Position numbers and translations under genes: made by a program
Assembly (NCBI GenBank): GCA_964396845.1
Contig: CAYNGH010000011.1
Coordinates: 1 to 42,646, forward strand
Direction: 5' to 3'
DNA: 42,646 nucleotides
Origin: CAYNGH01 sp964396845
GTDB taxonomy: Bacteria > Vulcanimicrobiota > JAJTBE01 > CAYNGH01
Shown: positions 16,228 through 24,557 of the stretch, one piece after another
How positions within the stretch are numbered: the first letter of the stretch is position 1
Layout of the letters: the number at the start of each line of letters is the position of its first letter
Notes under the pieces: model-generated
Told to the model about the DNA's origin: nothing
Database searches by the model: none
What the model saw: the letters and a program-made list of their open reading frames with translations, nothing else

Positions 16228-16257
16228 ATTATACAACAAGAGGGCAGTGGGTGTCCT
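16228..16257 (-). promoter_or_regulatory. Possible promoter of the pseudokinase gene
   Basis: Minus strand: AGGACA (16257-16252), 18-base spacer, TATAAT (16233-16228). The -10 is perfect and the -35 matches four of six positions. It would give a leader of about 210 bases and overlaps the hairpin at 16239-16276. Confidence 0.35.
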
Positions 16258-16276
16258 GTAAAAACTGCCCTCTTTT
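16239..16276. terminator. Hairpin between the TPR gene and the pseudokinase gene
   Basis: AGAGGGCAGT (16239-16248) pairs perfectly with ACTGCCCTCT (16264-16273) around a 15-base loop. On the plus strand it ends in TTTT. On the minus strand, where the TPR gene at 16289 has just ended, the tail is only TTGTTGT. It is a plausible, perhaps partial, terminator of the TPR transcript. Confidence 0.6.
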
Positions 16277-16288
16277 AAGAAACCAGGA

Positions 16289-17776
16289 TTATAATTCTCT
16301 GTCCTTCTTGCCCAGGGATGAGGTGAGCCGGGAGAGGAAATTAACTCCCAGGTCCAGATACCGGGTTATCTTTCCGGGATTCAGGCGAACCAGTTCCTTC
16401 AGATAAGGAGTTGCTTTTTCCGGCTGGCGGGATTTCTGGTAGAGATCCATCAGGTTTTCGTAGATTTCTTCCTTGTCGGCCTCGGGTATGTTCAGGGCGG
16501 TCAGGTATGAAGCTTCTGCCTCGGCATATTGGGACAGCCGTTTATAGCAGTTCCCCAGGTCCATGTAAAGATCCCAGTCGTCGGGGAAGTTGCGGGCTTT
16601 TTCCCGGAAAAGTTCCAATGCCTTCTGATACCACTCTTCGGCTTTCTCCTGCTCTCCTCTGCTCTCGTAAAACAGTCCCAGTTCATAGCGCAGGGAGGCA
16701 AGCTCATTATTCTTGTCCTGATCGATGGCTTCCCGGATCAGCTCGATGAACTCTTCGTCCTTGCCCACCTTTACCGCCAGTTTGCGCAGGTAGTATATGT
16801 TTGACATGGGATCAAGTTTTTCTGCTATCTTGGCTTCCTGGTAGGCTTCCCGGTATTTGCCCTGGTTCTGCATGCATAAAACCAGGTTCGTCCGGTAGCT
16901 GACGGAGTCGGGATCCAGCTCCACCGCCTTCTGGATGTATTCCTGGGCCTTGGAGTACCAGTTCTTGCGGTACATCAGCAGGCTTCCCACCTTCATATTA
17001 ACCGAAGGCTCATTGGGGTATATCTCCAGTCCCTTGCGGTAATTTGACAGAGCCAGGTTGAACTTGTTCTGGAGTTCATATTCACTCCCCTTGTCAAAAT
17101 AACCCCTGGCCCGCTTGTATCGTGCGAACTCTTCTCTGGCCCGCCGGGAGTCCTCGGATTTGCCCTGTCGCATCAGGATGGTGAAATACATGGCCCAGGT
17201 GCCTTCATCGGGGGATCTGCGGATTAACTGCTCCACCATCTGGATAGCCTTGTCAAACTGTTCCTGTTTGAAATAAAGGTTGGCCAGCCGGCGCATGGCC
17301 GACAGTTTGCCCCTGGAAACCTCGTAATCCATATAGGGCAGTTTCATTATATCTTCGTAAACCTTTTCTTCCATCCGGCTTTCCCCGGATTTGTCAAAAA
17401 CTCTGGCCTTGAGCATCATCAGGGATACATCATGGGGATAAGTTTCCAGGGCCTGGTTTACTGACATCAGGGCACTCTGGTAATCCCGCAGGTTCAGAAA
17501 GTTTTCTGTTTTCAGCTTCAAGATGGTGTTGTCATTAGGATAGAGTTCAAGGGCCTGATGAATCACCCCTGATGCTTTCCGGTTTTCCCGTTTTTTTATC
17601 AGTATTCTGGCCAGGTTGCAGAACTGGGCCTTATTTTTCAGAGATCGCTTCTGTTTTTTAAGGGCATTGAGGATCTCGTCAAAATATGCCACCACTTCAT
17701 TGCCTGTGTAGAAGGTTTCGTCCACCTGGACCTTGATACTGTCATCGCCGGCTTTGCGATCGAAGGGGTTGTCCAT
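16289..17776 (-). CDS. Tetratricopeptide repeat protein, cytoplasmic
   Basis: A 495-residue protein made almost wholly of TPR helix pairs (from about residue 45 to 480), for example ALELYPNDNTILKLKTENFL, GLEIYPNEPSVNMKVGSLL, AVELDPDSVSYRTNLVLCM and the pattern W..LG..Y...G. No signal peptide, membrane helix or enzymatic domain is visible, so it is probably a cytoplasmic scaffold. The ATG at 17776 has AAGGAG about eight bases upstream. A perfect -10 (TATAAT, 17857-17852) without a clear -35 lies about 75 bases upstream. The next gene on the strand is the pseudokinase-TPR protein, suggesting that the two TPR proteins act in a common complex; that is inference. Confidence 0.93.
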   Translation of the reverse strand: MDNPFDRKAGDDSIKVQVDETFYTGNEVVAYFDEILNALKKQKRSLKNKAQFCNLARILIKKRENRKASGVIHQALELYPNDNTILKLKTENFLNLRDYQSALMSVNQALETYPHDVSLMMLKARVFDKSGESRMEEKVYEDIMKLPYMDYEVSRGKLSAMRRLANLYFKQEQFDKAIQMVEQLIRRSPDEGTWAMYFTILMRQGKSEDSRRAREEFARYKRARGYFDKGSEYELQNKFNLALSNYRKGLEIYPNEPSVNMKVGSLLMYRKNWYSKAQEYIQKAVELDPDSVSYRTNLVLCMQNQGKYREAYQEAKIAEKLDPMSNIYYLRKLAVKVGKDEEFIELIREAIDQDKNNELASLRYELGLFYESRGEQEKAEEWYQKALELFREKARNFPDDWDLYMDLGNCYKRLSQYAEAEASYLTALNIPEADKEEIYENLMDLYQKSRQPEKATPYLKELVRLNPGKITRYLDLGVNFLSRLTSSLGKKDREL

Positions 17777-18033
17777 ATGAATACTCCTTGGGTTATTTAT
17801 TTGGAAAGCTCCCGAAAACGGATGGGTTCTTCCGGTAAAGATTCTGTGACCATTATAGACTACTTATTCCACAAAAAAAATCCCAGAAAAAATCGGGGCC
17901 ATTTATCATTAGTATTTATTCTGAGGTGAAATGAAAAATCCTACAAACAGGATCAATACTCATTGAATCATTGCCGGCAGGGAAAACAATAGCCCGGAGG
18001 AAACATGATGGGATTATTTTATCTGGAGGCAGT

Positions 18034-18435
18034 ATGCAGAGATTGCACCATATCGGCATAGCCGTTGAAAACCTTGATGAGGCTGTGAAAGTTTACCAGA
18101 CCTTTTTAAACGATGTGGAGATTCACCGGGAAGAGGTCCCCTCTCAGAAGGTGAAGGTGGCGGCGGTTCATCTGAGAGAATCATCCATCGAGCTTCTGGA
18201 GCCAACCAGCGATGACAGTCCCATTGCAAAGTTCATCCAGAAGAAAGGCACCGGGATTCACCATATATGCGTGGAGGTGGATGACATCGCCGGCGCCCTG
18301 TCAAAACTGGAATCATCGGGATACCGGCTCATCGATCGGGAACCCAGGGAAGGTGCCATGGGGATGAAGGTGGCATTTCTTCATCCGAAATCCACCGGGG
18401 GGGTTCTGCTGGAGCTGAGCCAGACTGCAGGTTAG
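18034..18435 (+). CDS. mce: Methylmalonyl-CoA epimerase
   Basis: A small cytosolic VOC-fold enzyme of 133 residues that interconverts (R)- and (S)-methylmalonyl-CoA, linking propionyl-CoA to succinyl-CoA in propionate metabolism. The metal-binding and catalytic residues are in place: His in LHHIGIAVENLDEAV, Glu in SSIELLEPTSDDSPIAKF, His in GTGIHHICVEVDDI, and Glu in GGVLLELSQ. The frame is open 21 codons upstream, but ATG 18034 has GGAGG at 18024-18028 and gives the family N-terminus. No mutase or propionyl-CoA carboxylase gene lies in the window. It uses TAG as stop codon. Confidence 0.94.
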   Translation: MQRLHHIGIAVENLDEAVKVYQTFLNDVEIHREEVPSQKVKVAAVHLRESSIELLEPTSDDSPIAKFIQKKGTGIHHICVEVDDIAGALSKLESSGYRLIDREPREGAMGMKVAFLHPKSTGGVLLELSQTAG

Positions 18436-18586
18436 TTTCATAAAATCCTACAGCTGATACCTGAGCCATTCCAAGCCCCGGGCGGGAATATGGGGGGACT
18501 GCTTTATGAGGGATCCCTGAACCGGGACATCCCTCTTGACTGTATTGACAGATTTTCAGGCGATGAATTACAGTTTCCGGCAGGAG

Positions 18587-19384
18587 TCACCGGGTCAGAG
18601 GGCCATACATTTCCGGTCGGCGGTCGGCAAACAGGTTGTTGTGGGGGTTCAATCCCTTGTCATCGGCCAGGGCCGGGTCAATCTCCACTATTCCCACTGA
18701 TTCACCCCGGGCAGGGCCTCTGTTGAGAATTTCTCCCCGGGGATTCACAATTTGGCTGAGTCCCACAAACTCAAGCTTTTTTTGGCCCTTCACATCAGCC
18801 CCGGCCCGGTCTGCGGTGATGGCAAAGACCCGGTTGTCAAAACAGCGGGAAGGCATTATATCGGGGCAGTATGGCATTACCAAATTTGCGCAGTGAGCAA
18901 TCAACTGGGCTCCCTCAAGGGCCAGAACCCTTGTGGATTCGGGATAAATCCAGTCATAGCAGATCATTATCCCCAGTCGGCAGGAACCGATGTCATAAAC
19001 CCGGAAAGGCTCATCTCCCGGCTCAAAGAAGAGTTTTTCCTCGTTGAACAGGTGGATTTTGCGGTATTTTCCGATATATCCCTGGGGGCCAACCAGAACT
19101 GCACTGTTGTAATACCTGTCCTGGGATTTCTCCATCACCCCGGCGACGATATGCATTTTCCCTTTGGATGCCGCTTCACAGAGCTTATCTGTTGAATATC
19201 CGCCGGGGATCTCCTCTGAGAGTTCCGGCAGTTCAGCAGAATCCGTCAGGTAATAGCCGGTGTTAAAAAGTTCCGGCAGTACGACAAGATCCGCCGACAA
19301 TCCCTTCAACAGCTCACATGCCCTTTGGACATTATCCCTGATCTGACCAAATTCCGGTTCTGTCTGGATATATGCAACTTTCAT
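18587..19384 (-). CDS. Carbon-nitrogen hydrolase (nitrilase superfamily)
   Basis: A 265-residue cytosolic amidase-type enzyme. The Glu-Lys-Cys catalytic triad is intact: VVLPELFNTGYY (Glu38), KYRKIHLFNEEKLFFEPGD (Lys109) and GIMICYDWIYPE (Cys142). The sequence around Cys and the tail resemble the N-carbamoylputrescine amidase/beta-ureidopropionase and omega-amidase branches, but the substrate cannot be decided. Its ATG shares one base with the stop codon of the upstream unknown exported protein (TAATG), so the two are co-translated. The convergent mce gene ends about 150 bases away; the gap holds an imperfect hairpin at 18508-18535 without a T run. Confidence 0.92.
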   Translation of the reverse strand: MKVAYIQTEPEFGQIRDNVQRACELLKGLSADLVVLPELFNTGYYLTDSAELPELSEEIPGGYSTDKLCEAASKGKMHIVAGVMEKSQDRYYNSAVLVGPQGYIGKYRKIHLFNEEKLFFEPGDEPFRVYDIGSCRLGIMICYDWIYPESTRVLALEGAQLIAHCANLVMPYCPDIMPSRCFDNRVFAITADRAGADVKGQKKLEFVGLSQIVNPRGEILNRGPARGESVGIVEIDPALADDKGLNPHNNLFADRRPEMYGPLTR

Positions 19385-20388
19385 TATTCGTTCCTTTCAG
19401 TATTTTCCAGAGGCTGGCGGGGCAGGGCCGTCAGGGAATCAGAGGCCTTGTCGCCGGGGAGAATCGGAATCACATAAAATCCCCAGTCCCCCCATGTGTA
19501 TATATCCTCCCGTCCGGTGAACCGCAGGCCCGTCTGGTGCTGGCCGTCGCCGTCACTGCCCCATGTGGCCACCGGCAGGCCCTGTGTTCCTGAAAGACTG
19601 CTGGTGACAAGACCCATATCCCGGCGTTTTTGTAGCATTTCACCGGTTACTTTGATGGGTTCAAAAGAGTTCACCAGCTCGGGATTCTCTGTGTCTTCCA
19701 CTGTTTCAGAATCCACCAGCTCAAAAGGCTTGTAACGGGAGCCTGCAACAGGTATGTAAAATGGTTCCAGGCCGGGAGTGAGGCAGGCTTCCATGGGCAA
19801 ACCTCCCCGGGCGATAATCCGGCGGTTCCGAACCTGGGGGCTGTAGTAATATTCCTGTTTTTCTCCCCGGCATCGGGGATCTTCCCGGATGAACATCCAT
19901 GTGTCATCGGGAGTGGTGAACACCGGGTGAAACTCGTCAGGAGCAAACAGCAGGGCATGGTAGCCCAGCTCCTGCATAAATCTGGTGGCAGCCACAGAAT
20001 AACGTTCATAATGATTCCCCGGTGAAACATTCTGTATCAGCAGATTTTCCCTGGCAAAGTGCTGGAGGGCTTTGTGGTTTTCCGGTATCCGCAGGTCCAG
20101 CACATCTCCCAGGTCCACCTGCCCCAGGATGAGCCGGTTCCCATAATGACAGGCGGACATGACATTGACCCCGCTCAGGGCATTATTAATCCTCTCTCCG
20201 TCAGTGCGCATCTTTCGGATCAGGGAAGGAGAATAAAACAGATCCAGGATTCTGCCCTGGTTTTCACTGGAATACTCCATGGCCGGGACACCCCGGACCG
20301 GATGGATATAGAGGGCCAGTATCAACAAGGCCATCACCCGCAGGACAGATCCCCCGCCAGTATGCCAGAATCTGTTGTTTCTGTTCAA
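19384..20388 (-). CDS. Predicted exported protein of unknown function
   Basis: A 334-residue protein with an N-terminal hydrophobic signal (about 15-33, VLRVMALLILALYIHPVRG), so probably periplasmic or membrane-anchored. The remainder is globular, Arg- and Tyr-rich, with no motif I recognise; segments such as VMSACHYGNRLILGQVDLGD and TWGDWGFYVIPILPGD look like structured core. The TTG at 20388 is used because AGGAGG lies five bases upstream and no ATG precedes the signal peptide. It overlaps the nitrilase start by one base (TAATG), so function may be linked to that enzyme. A possible 76-residue gene ends 34 bases upstream. Confidence 0.85.
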   Translation of the reverse strand: MNRNNRFWHTGGGSVLRVMALLILALYIHPVRGVPAMEYSSENQGRILDLFYSPSLIRKMRTDGERINNALSGVNVMSACHYGNRLILGQVDLGDVLDLRIPENHKALQHFARENLLIQNVSPGNHYERYSVAATRFMQELGYHALLFAPDEFHPVFTTPDDTWMFIREDPRCRGEKQEYYYSPQVRNRRIIARGGLPMEACLTPGLEPFYIPVAGSRYKPFELVDSETVEDTENPELVNSFEPIKVTGEMLQKRRDMGLVTSSLSGTQGLPVATWGSDGDGQHQTGLRFTGREDIYTWGDWGFYVIPILPGDKASDSLTALPRQPLENTERNE

Positions 20389-20422
20389 TTATTCCTCCTG
20401 TTCCCCCGGGGACTGCCGTTGA

Positions 20423-20653
20423 TCACAGGCGGGGATCCCTCAGAGGCTCCCCTTGGGGATGTCGGGGATCCTTCAAAAAAGGCAGTTGGTTCTTGCGGTA
20501 ATCCTCGGATAAAACCGGCAGGGGAGGACGCCGGTGAAGGGTCATCCTGTGCCGGGCTTCGTAACGGGTCATCCCGGTGATGTCATTTTGAACAATCATA
20601 TGGGTTTCCATCTGTTCTCGAATCACGAATCCTTTTCCCTGGGAAAATGTCAT
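20423..20653 (-). CDS. Possible small basic protein, unknown
   Basis: A 76-residue frame starting MTFSQGKGFVIREQ, with a GGAGGG about ten bases before the ATG at 20653. It is basic and Pro/Arg-rich toward the C-terminus (LHRRPPLPVL), with no signal peptide, membrane helix or recognised domain. Support comes from the ribosome site and its position 34 bases before the unknown exported protein, same strand. Against it, composition is low-complexity and an overlapping frame is also open on the other strand. It could be a non-coding leader instead. Confidence 0.45.
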   Translation of the reverse strand: MTFSQGKGFVIREQMETHMIVQNDITGMTRYEARHRMTLHRRPPLPVLSEDYRKNQLPFLKDPRHPQGEPLRDPRL

Positions 20654-20795
20654 AAATATCGGCCCTCCTGTGAATGGTGATCCCTGGTGGCATATGTTTG
20701 GCCACAGCAGTTATGCAGTTATATTGTAACAGAACCCCTCCCCTTTGAAAAGGGTGTATGCTGGACATGCCCTGTGCCGACACCGGCACTGGTAA

Positions 20796-21998
20796 TCACG
20801 TGGTCCCGGGTTCCCGGCGGTGGGGGATTTTTATCGGCCCCAGACGGGCAATTTGCCAGAACAGGATTATCAGTGCCATATATTTGATAAAGACTATGAT
20901 CTGCAGGTAAAGTCCCGGATAAAAGGCGGGGTTGTTCTTGAAGAAAAACATGAACATGACATGAACCACATTGGTGATGCCGATGGTATAAAACAAGCGC
21001 CAGTCCACGTCAATGCTGAGCAGTACCAGGAAAGGCAGAAGATACAGGTTGTATTGAGGGGAGTATATCCGATCCGTCAGGAGAAAAAGGATCATGATCC
21101 CCGAGGCCTTGTTTTCCAGGGGCAGGTCATGTTTTTTCCACAGGAAAAGCCCGTAGAGGATTCCGAACAGGGCCAGGCTTGCCCGACCGATGATGGTGCC
21201 ATCCCAGCCGGTGAGCTGATGAACAATCCACCACCAGGATCCATCGGTGGCAGTTCTGGCGAAGTTGTTTTGGATCTGCCACTGGTAGGGATAGCTCCAT
21301 TGCTGATAATCCCTTATCATAAAAGGAACATTGAGCAAAGCCCATGTCAGGATGAATGAAGTAACAGAACCTGTTCTTTTTTTTCTGGGGCAGGCAAAGA
21401 AGAACAGGGGTGTGAGAAAAGCCGGGTATATCTTGATGGCTGTGCCCAGGCCAAGTATGGCTGCGGACAGGTAATATTCTTCTTCGATGAACAGATAATA
21501 ACCCAGGATCATGGTCAGGATGGTGATCATGTCCAGGTTGAAGATGCCGTAAAAAAGAAAGGTGGGAGCAAAGATCCAGTATTTCCACAGCCGTTTTGGA
21601 TCCCCTCTTTGGTTTTTTAACAGCTGATAAAGAATGCAAGTTGTGGCCACGGCAAATATCCCCAGAAACAGGGACATTGCCGCCATATAAATCTCATAGT
21701 TGTTCCGGAGGATTTTTATATTGTATATCAGCTGGAAAAGCAGTCTTATCCCTGAGGGATATTCCACTGGAAAAGGATGCCCCCGGCTCAGGTAGTGATT
21801 CCAGCAATACCATACATCTCCGGGATAGGTGGTGAAGGTGTTGTAAATGTACATCAGGGTGTTCTGGGTGCTTCGGATGGCATACTGGGGCAGTAGAGCC
21901 AAAAATGTCCCGGCCATGAACACCCACAGGTGATCTGAAAATAAAAAATTCTGCCGGGGTTTCCGGGCCTTGATGGATTTTTTTAACTGCCTTTTCAT
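20796..21998 (-). CDS. Membrane glycosyltransferase, GT87-like (GT-C fold)
   Basis: A 400-residue protein with about ten transmembrane segments. Features typical of polyprenol-phosphate-sugar-dependent GT-C/GT87 enzymes: a first external loop with DVWYCWNHYLSRGHPFPVEYP, FNLDMITILTMILGYYLFI, GLGTAIKIYPAFLTPLFFF, and DRIYSPQYNLYLLPFLVLL. These enzymes add mannose or related sugars to lipids or glycans on the outer face of the inner membrane. Acceptor and donor are unknown here. No strong ribosome site is visible before the ATG at 21998, but no alternative start precedes the first helix. It is divergent from rsmG. Confidence 0.82.
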   Translation of the reverse strand: MKRQLKKSIKARKPRQNFLFSDHLWVFMAGTFLALLPQYAIRSTQNTLMYIYNTFTTYPGDVWYCWNHYLSRGHPFPVEYPSGIRLLFQLIYNIKILRNNYEIYMAAMSLFLGIFAVATTCILYQLLKNQRGDPKRLWKYWIFAPTFLFYGIFNLDMITILTMILGYYLFIEEEYYLSAAILGLGTAIKIYPAFLTPLFFFACPRKKRTGSVTSFILTWALLNVPFMIRDYQQWSYPYQWQIQNNFARTATDGSWWWIVHQLTGWDGTIIGRASLALFGILYGLFLWKKHDLPLENKASGIMILFLLTDRIYSPQYNLYLLPFLVLLSIDVDWRLFYTIGITNVVHVMFMFFFKNNPAFYPGLYLQIIVFIKYMALIILFWQIARLGPIKIPHRREPGTT

Positions 21999-22130
21999 CG
22001 ATTTATTATTTTATGTGAACAGACCACGATCCTTTCCCCGGTTTTTTTATCTGCATACGAATCCCGCCAGACAGGTATTTTGAAGAGATAGACAAACATT
22101 ATCTCCCAAGGAGGATAATGGGGAGAAGAT

Positions 22131-22856
22131 ATGCCGGAATTTATTGAGCTTCTGAAGCACCGACTTCACGAGGCATCCATTACAGTTAGCCCAACAGCCT
22201 TGAAGATGCTGGATGATTATTACAACCTGTTAGAGCAGTGGCGGGTTCGGATGAACCTTGTGGGTAAACTGGATGTCCATGGGATTGCCCGGGATCTTTA
22301 TGCAGATTCCATCATTGGAGCTGAAGCTGTTGGTATTCCCGAAGGAGTCAGGGTGTTGGATGTGGGCACTGGAGCAGGCTTTCCGGGACTGGTAATAAAA
22401 ATCCTCCATCCCGGCATCTCCCTGAGCCTGATGGATTCCTCCCGCAGAAAGATGGATTTTCTTGCCAGTGTCTGCCGGCACCTGGGGCTTGAAGATGTTA
22501 ATCTTCTCAACATCCGGGCAGAAGAAGCCGGGAGGATGGACTCCCTGCGGGAGAGTTTTGATCTGGTAGTGGCCAAGGGCCTGGCACCTCTGAATATTCT
22601 TCTGGAATTATGCGGGCCTCTGGTGGCGGTGGGGGGGAGATTCTGCCCGTGGAAGGGAATTAATCATCAACAGGAAATAGATAATGCAGGCATGGGATGG
22701 CAGATTCTGGGTTTTGAGCTGGCAGGGATTCGCCGGCTGGCTCCCCTGGGGGATGCCAGGGTTTCTGTTTTGGATTTTAATAAAGCCCGGAGCACTCCTT
22801 CCAGGTATCCCCGGAGTTACAGGGCTATGACCCGCAGACCTGTCCAAAGGCTCTAA
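22131..22856 (+). CDS. rsmG: 16S rRNA (guanine-N7) methyltransferase RsmG
   Basis: A SAM-dependent enzyme that methylates G527 of 16S rRNA. The 241-residue product has the usual N-terminal helices (YYNLLEQWRVRMNLVGKL), the SAM-binding motif RVLDVGTGAGFPGLVIKI (about 74-91), LMDSSRRKMDFL, and LELCGPLVAVGGRFCPWKG. The normally seen SRA motif of strand 4 reads VAKGLAPL here, a mild departure. The C-terminal YPRSYRAMTRRP matches the family's basic tail. ATG 22131 has GGGAGAAG just upstream. It is not beside mnmG or parAB, its common partners. Confidence 0.92.
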   Translation: MPEFIELLKHRLHEASITVSPTALKMLDDYYNLLEQWRVRMNLVGKLDVHGIARDLYADSIIGAEAVGIPEGVRVLDVGTGAGFPGLVIKILHPGISLSLMDSSRRKMDFLASVCRHLGLEDVNLLNIRAEEAGRMDSLRESFDLVVAKGLAPLNILLELCGPLVAVGGRFCPWKGINHQQEIDNAGMGWQILGFELAGIRRLAPLGDARVSVLDFNKARSTPSRYPRSYRAMTRRPVQRL

Positions 22857-22952
22857 AAAGCTTATGGCAGGGAGATGTAATCCAGAAACAGCCTGTGTTC
22901 CGGTGCTGTGAAATCACCGGAACTGACCCTGCCGACGGTATTGGAGGGAATT

Positions 22953-23672
22953 ATGGGCGGATTATTTAAAAATTTAAAAAAAGACGAAGAAAAAAAGAAA
23001 AAATCCACACCCCGGCAGGCTTGTCCCATCCAACTGCAGGTGGACGACCCGGTGCAGGTTCACAAGGATGAAACCATCCCCAAGCTGTGGAAGGGAGTTA
23101 TCAACTCCGTCACCGATTCCGCCTTTGCCATAGACATCCCGGAGCTGATGGGGGAGTTTCCCTTTCCCTTCAAGGAAAAGGCTTCGATAAGTGTATCGGT
23201 GGTCAAGGATGATCAGACGGCGAAGTTTTCCACGACTCTTTTACGAATTGCCTGGAAATCGAAGCCTCCCATCCTGATCCTGGAATTTCCCGATGAGATT
23301 GCGTGGGAAAAAACCAAGCCCCGGGAATATGTCCGCATCGAAACGGACCTGCCTGCAAAATTAAAAATCGAAGGGAAACAGGACAGCTGGCAGATGGTGA
23401 GAATTTCTGACTTCAGCCTCACGGGGATTCAGCTGTCTTCGCCAAAGGCCTATATGGAAGGGGAGCGACTGCGGGTGAACTTCATGCAGTTTCAGTTTCC
23501 CCTGGAGCCGGTCACCACGGTGATGTGGTGCACCAGAGAGAAAGAGAAAGAAACTGGAGAAGAAAGCCAGAACTACAACATCGGCCTTAAGTTCGAAGAA
23601 CTCAACCAGCACGACAAAACAATGCTCTCATCCTTCGCATACAAACTCCAGCGGAAGAGCTACAGACCCTAA
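22953..23672 (+). CDS. PilZ-domain c-di-GMP-binding protein (YcgR-like layout)
   Basis: A 239-residue cytosolic protein. After a lysine-rich N-terminus (about 10-22) comes an N-terminal beta-barrel of the YcgR-N/PilZN type (about 30-125), then a PilZ domain (about 128-232) with both c-di-GMP-binding signatures intact: REYVR (RxxxR) and DFSLTG (DxSxxG). Such proteins couple the second messenger to motility, secretion or exopolysaccharide. The true start is the ATG at 22953, with GGAGGG at 22943-22948; the frame extends 15 codons further without a ribosome site. No cyclase or flagellar gene is adjacent, so its target is open. Confidence 0.92.
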   Translation: MGGLFKNLKKDEEKKKKSTPRQACPIQLQVDDPVQVHKDETIPKLWKGVINSVTDSAFAIDIPELMGEFPFPFKEKASISVSVVKDDQTAKFSTTLLRIAWKSKPPILILEFPDEIAWEKTKPREYVRIETDLPAKLKIEGKQDSWQMVRISDFSLTGIQLSSPKAYMEGERLRVNFMQFQFPLEPVTTVMWCTREKEKETGEESQNYNIGLKFEELNQHDKTMLSSFAYKLQRKSYRP

Positions 23673-23687
23673 GACACGGCGTTTTGT

Positions 23688-24047
23688 TCAATTGAAAAAA
23701 TGGACATGGGGATAGTTTTTATAGTGCAGCTTGCCTTTGGACTTGAAATATTCAGAAGAATATAAGTCGTCGGGGTTGATCTTTTCTTTTTTGAATGTAT
23801 CGCTAAGAAGCACCATATTTTGACTTGGAACTATAGCAGGTTTATATCCTGTCCAACACATTCTAAAAAATAATTCTTCCATTCCTTCAATGCTGTTTAT
23901 ATCACCATTGAAATTAATTATTGCTTCGTCGCCTTTTTTTATTAACAGTGCCTTGCAGTAATCTTCTCCCAGGCAGTTGACAAGATCCTCCCATTTTGTT
24001 GGCTCATTCCTGAAAAGCTTACTTGCCAGACAAATTTTTATCTCCAT
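23688..24047 (-). CDS. AT-rich small protein of unknown function
   Basis: A 119-residue soluble protein (MEIKICLASKLFRNEPTKW at the start), with three cysteines and no signal peptide or membrane helix. I do not recognise the family. The ATG at 24047 has GAGG four to five bases upstream, and a promoter (TTTTCA, 17 bases, TATAAT) lies at 24089-24117. Base composition is clearly more AT-rich than the neighbouring genes, and it sits in a gap with a dispersed hairpin repeat, so it may have been acquired by transfer. It is convergent with the PilZ gene, 15 bases apart. Confidence 0.72.
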   Translation of the reverse strand: MEIKICLASKLFRNEPTKWEDLVNCLGEDYCKALLIKKGDEAIINFNGDINSIEGMEELFFRMCWTGYKPAIVPSQNMVLLSDTFKKEKINPDDLYSSEYFKSKGKLHYKNYPHVHFFN

Positions 24048-24088
24048 TTTTCCTCTCTCAAGACAAGAAAAACCCTTTATAATATAAA

Positions 24089-24117
24089 ATTATACCATGA
24101 AAATCTTGGATTGAAAA
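24089..24117 (-). promoter_or_regulatory. Promoter of the AT-rich small gene
   Basis: Minus strand: TTTTCA (24117-24112), 17-base spacer, TATAAT (24094-24089). The expected start is near 24082, about 35 bases before the ATG. Confidence 0.68.
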
Positions 24118-24216
24118 CAACAGACAGAGGTTATTATGAATCCCCAAACAAGATAACAATATATTACTATGTAAGGACTTACGCATTTTTTATTTTCGGG
24201 GGAACCTTTTTCGTGA

Positions 24217-24361
24217 CCCATTTTTAGAAAATGGGGAAAACATGAGTCGTGATGGTAATTGATCAGAAAGCCAAAATAATCGGGCCGATTCGGGCTTGAT
24301 TTTGATTGCAACTTTCGGTTTTGGGATTCCCCCGCTCACCCTCCAAAAAGCTTTAACTCAA
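24217..24361 (+). repeat. Dispersed hairpin repeat, copy A
   Basis: Begins with hairpin CCCATTTT / AAAATGGG (24217-24224 with 24228-24235), then GAAAACATGAGTCGTGATG, AGCCAAAATAATCGGGCCG, a TTTCGGTTTTGGGATTCCC segment and TTTAACTCAAG. The same segments occur in the same order and similar spacing, but inverted, at 29570-29691. The two hairpins differ by a compensatory A-T to C-G change. Confidence 0.8.
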
Positions 24362-24362
24362 G

Positions 24363-24402
24363 TAATGACAAGCATTTGCAATACTTGTCATTATTTTTTT
24401 TT
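24363..24402 (+). terminator. Strong plus-strand terminator without an upstream plus-strand gene
   Basis: TAATGACAAG (24363-24372) pairs perfectly with CTTGTCATTA (24384-24393), followed by nine T residues. The nearest plus-strand gene ends 690 bases upstream (PilZ protein), so it may end a long 3' extension, an antisense transcript of the gene at 23688, or a small RNA. Confidence 0.85.
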
Positions 24403-24557
24403 GTGTGTGATTTGCTAAATTTTCATAGAAAAAGACATTTGTTTCCATTTTATTTGTGGTCAGATATTTTTTCGATGATATGTGGGTTTGCTAAAAACAC
24501 TCATCTATCTAAGCTCAACTCTGAGTAACTCCTGCCCAAAATCCACAGGGAAAAAAG

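Larger units (their letters stand above)
24048..24557. other. Gene-free gap holding promoter, hairpin repeat and terminator
   Basis: 510 bases without a convincing gene. It holds the promoter of the AT-rich gene (24089-24117), one copy of the dispersed hairpin repeat (24217-24361) and a plus-strand terminator (24363-24402). The last 150 bases are AT-rich with no feature I can support. A 73-codon frame at 24090-24311 is an artefact of the repeat. Confidence 0.7.

Noticed and set aside
18508..18535. Terminator between mce and the nitrilase gene
   Set aside because: GAGGGATCCC can pair with GGGACATCCCTC with a two-base bulge, but there is no T run on either side.
24090..24311. 73-codon frame on the minus strand
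   Set aside because: It runs antisense through the dispersed repeat, has no ribosome site and overlaps the promoter of the AT-rich gene.
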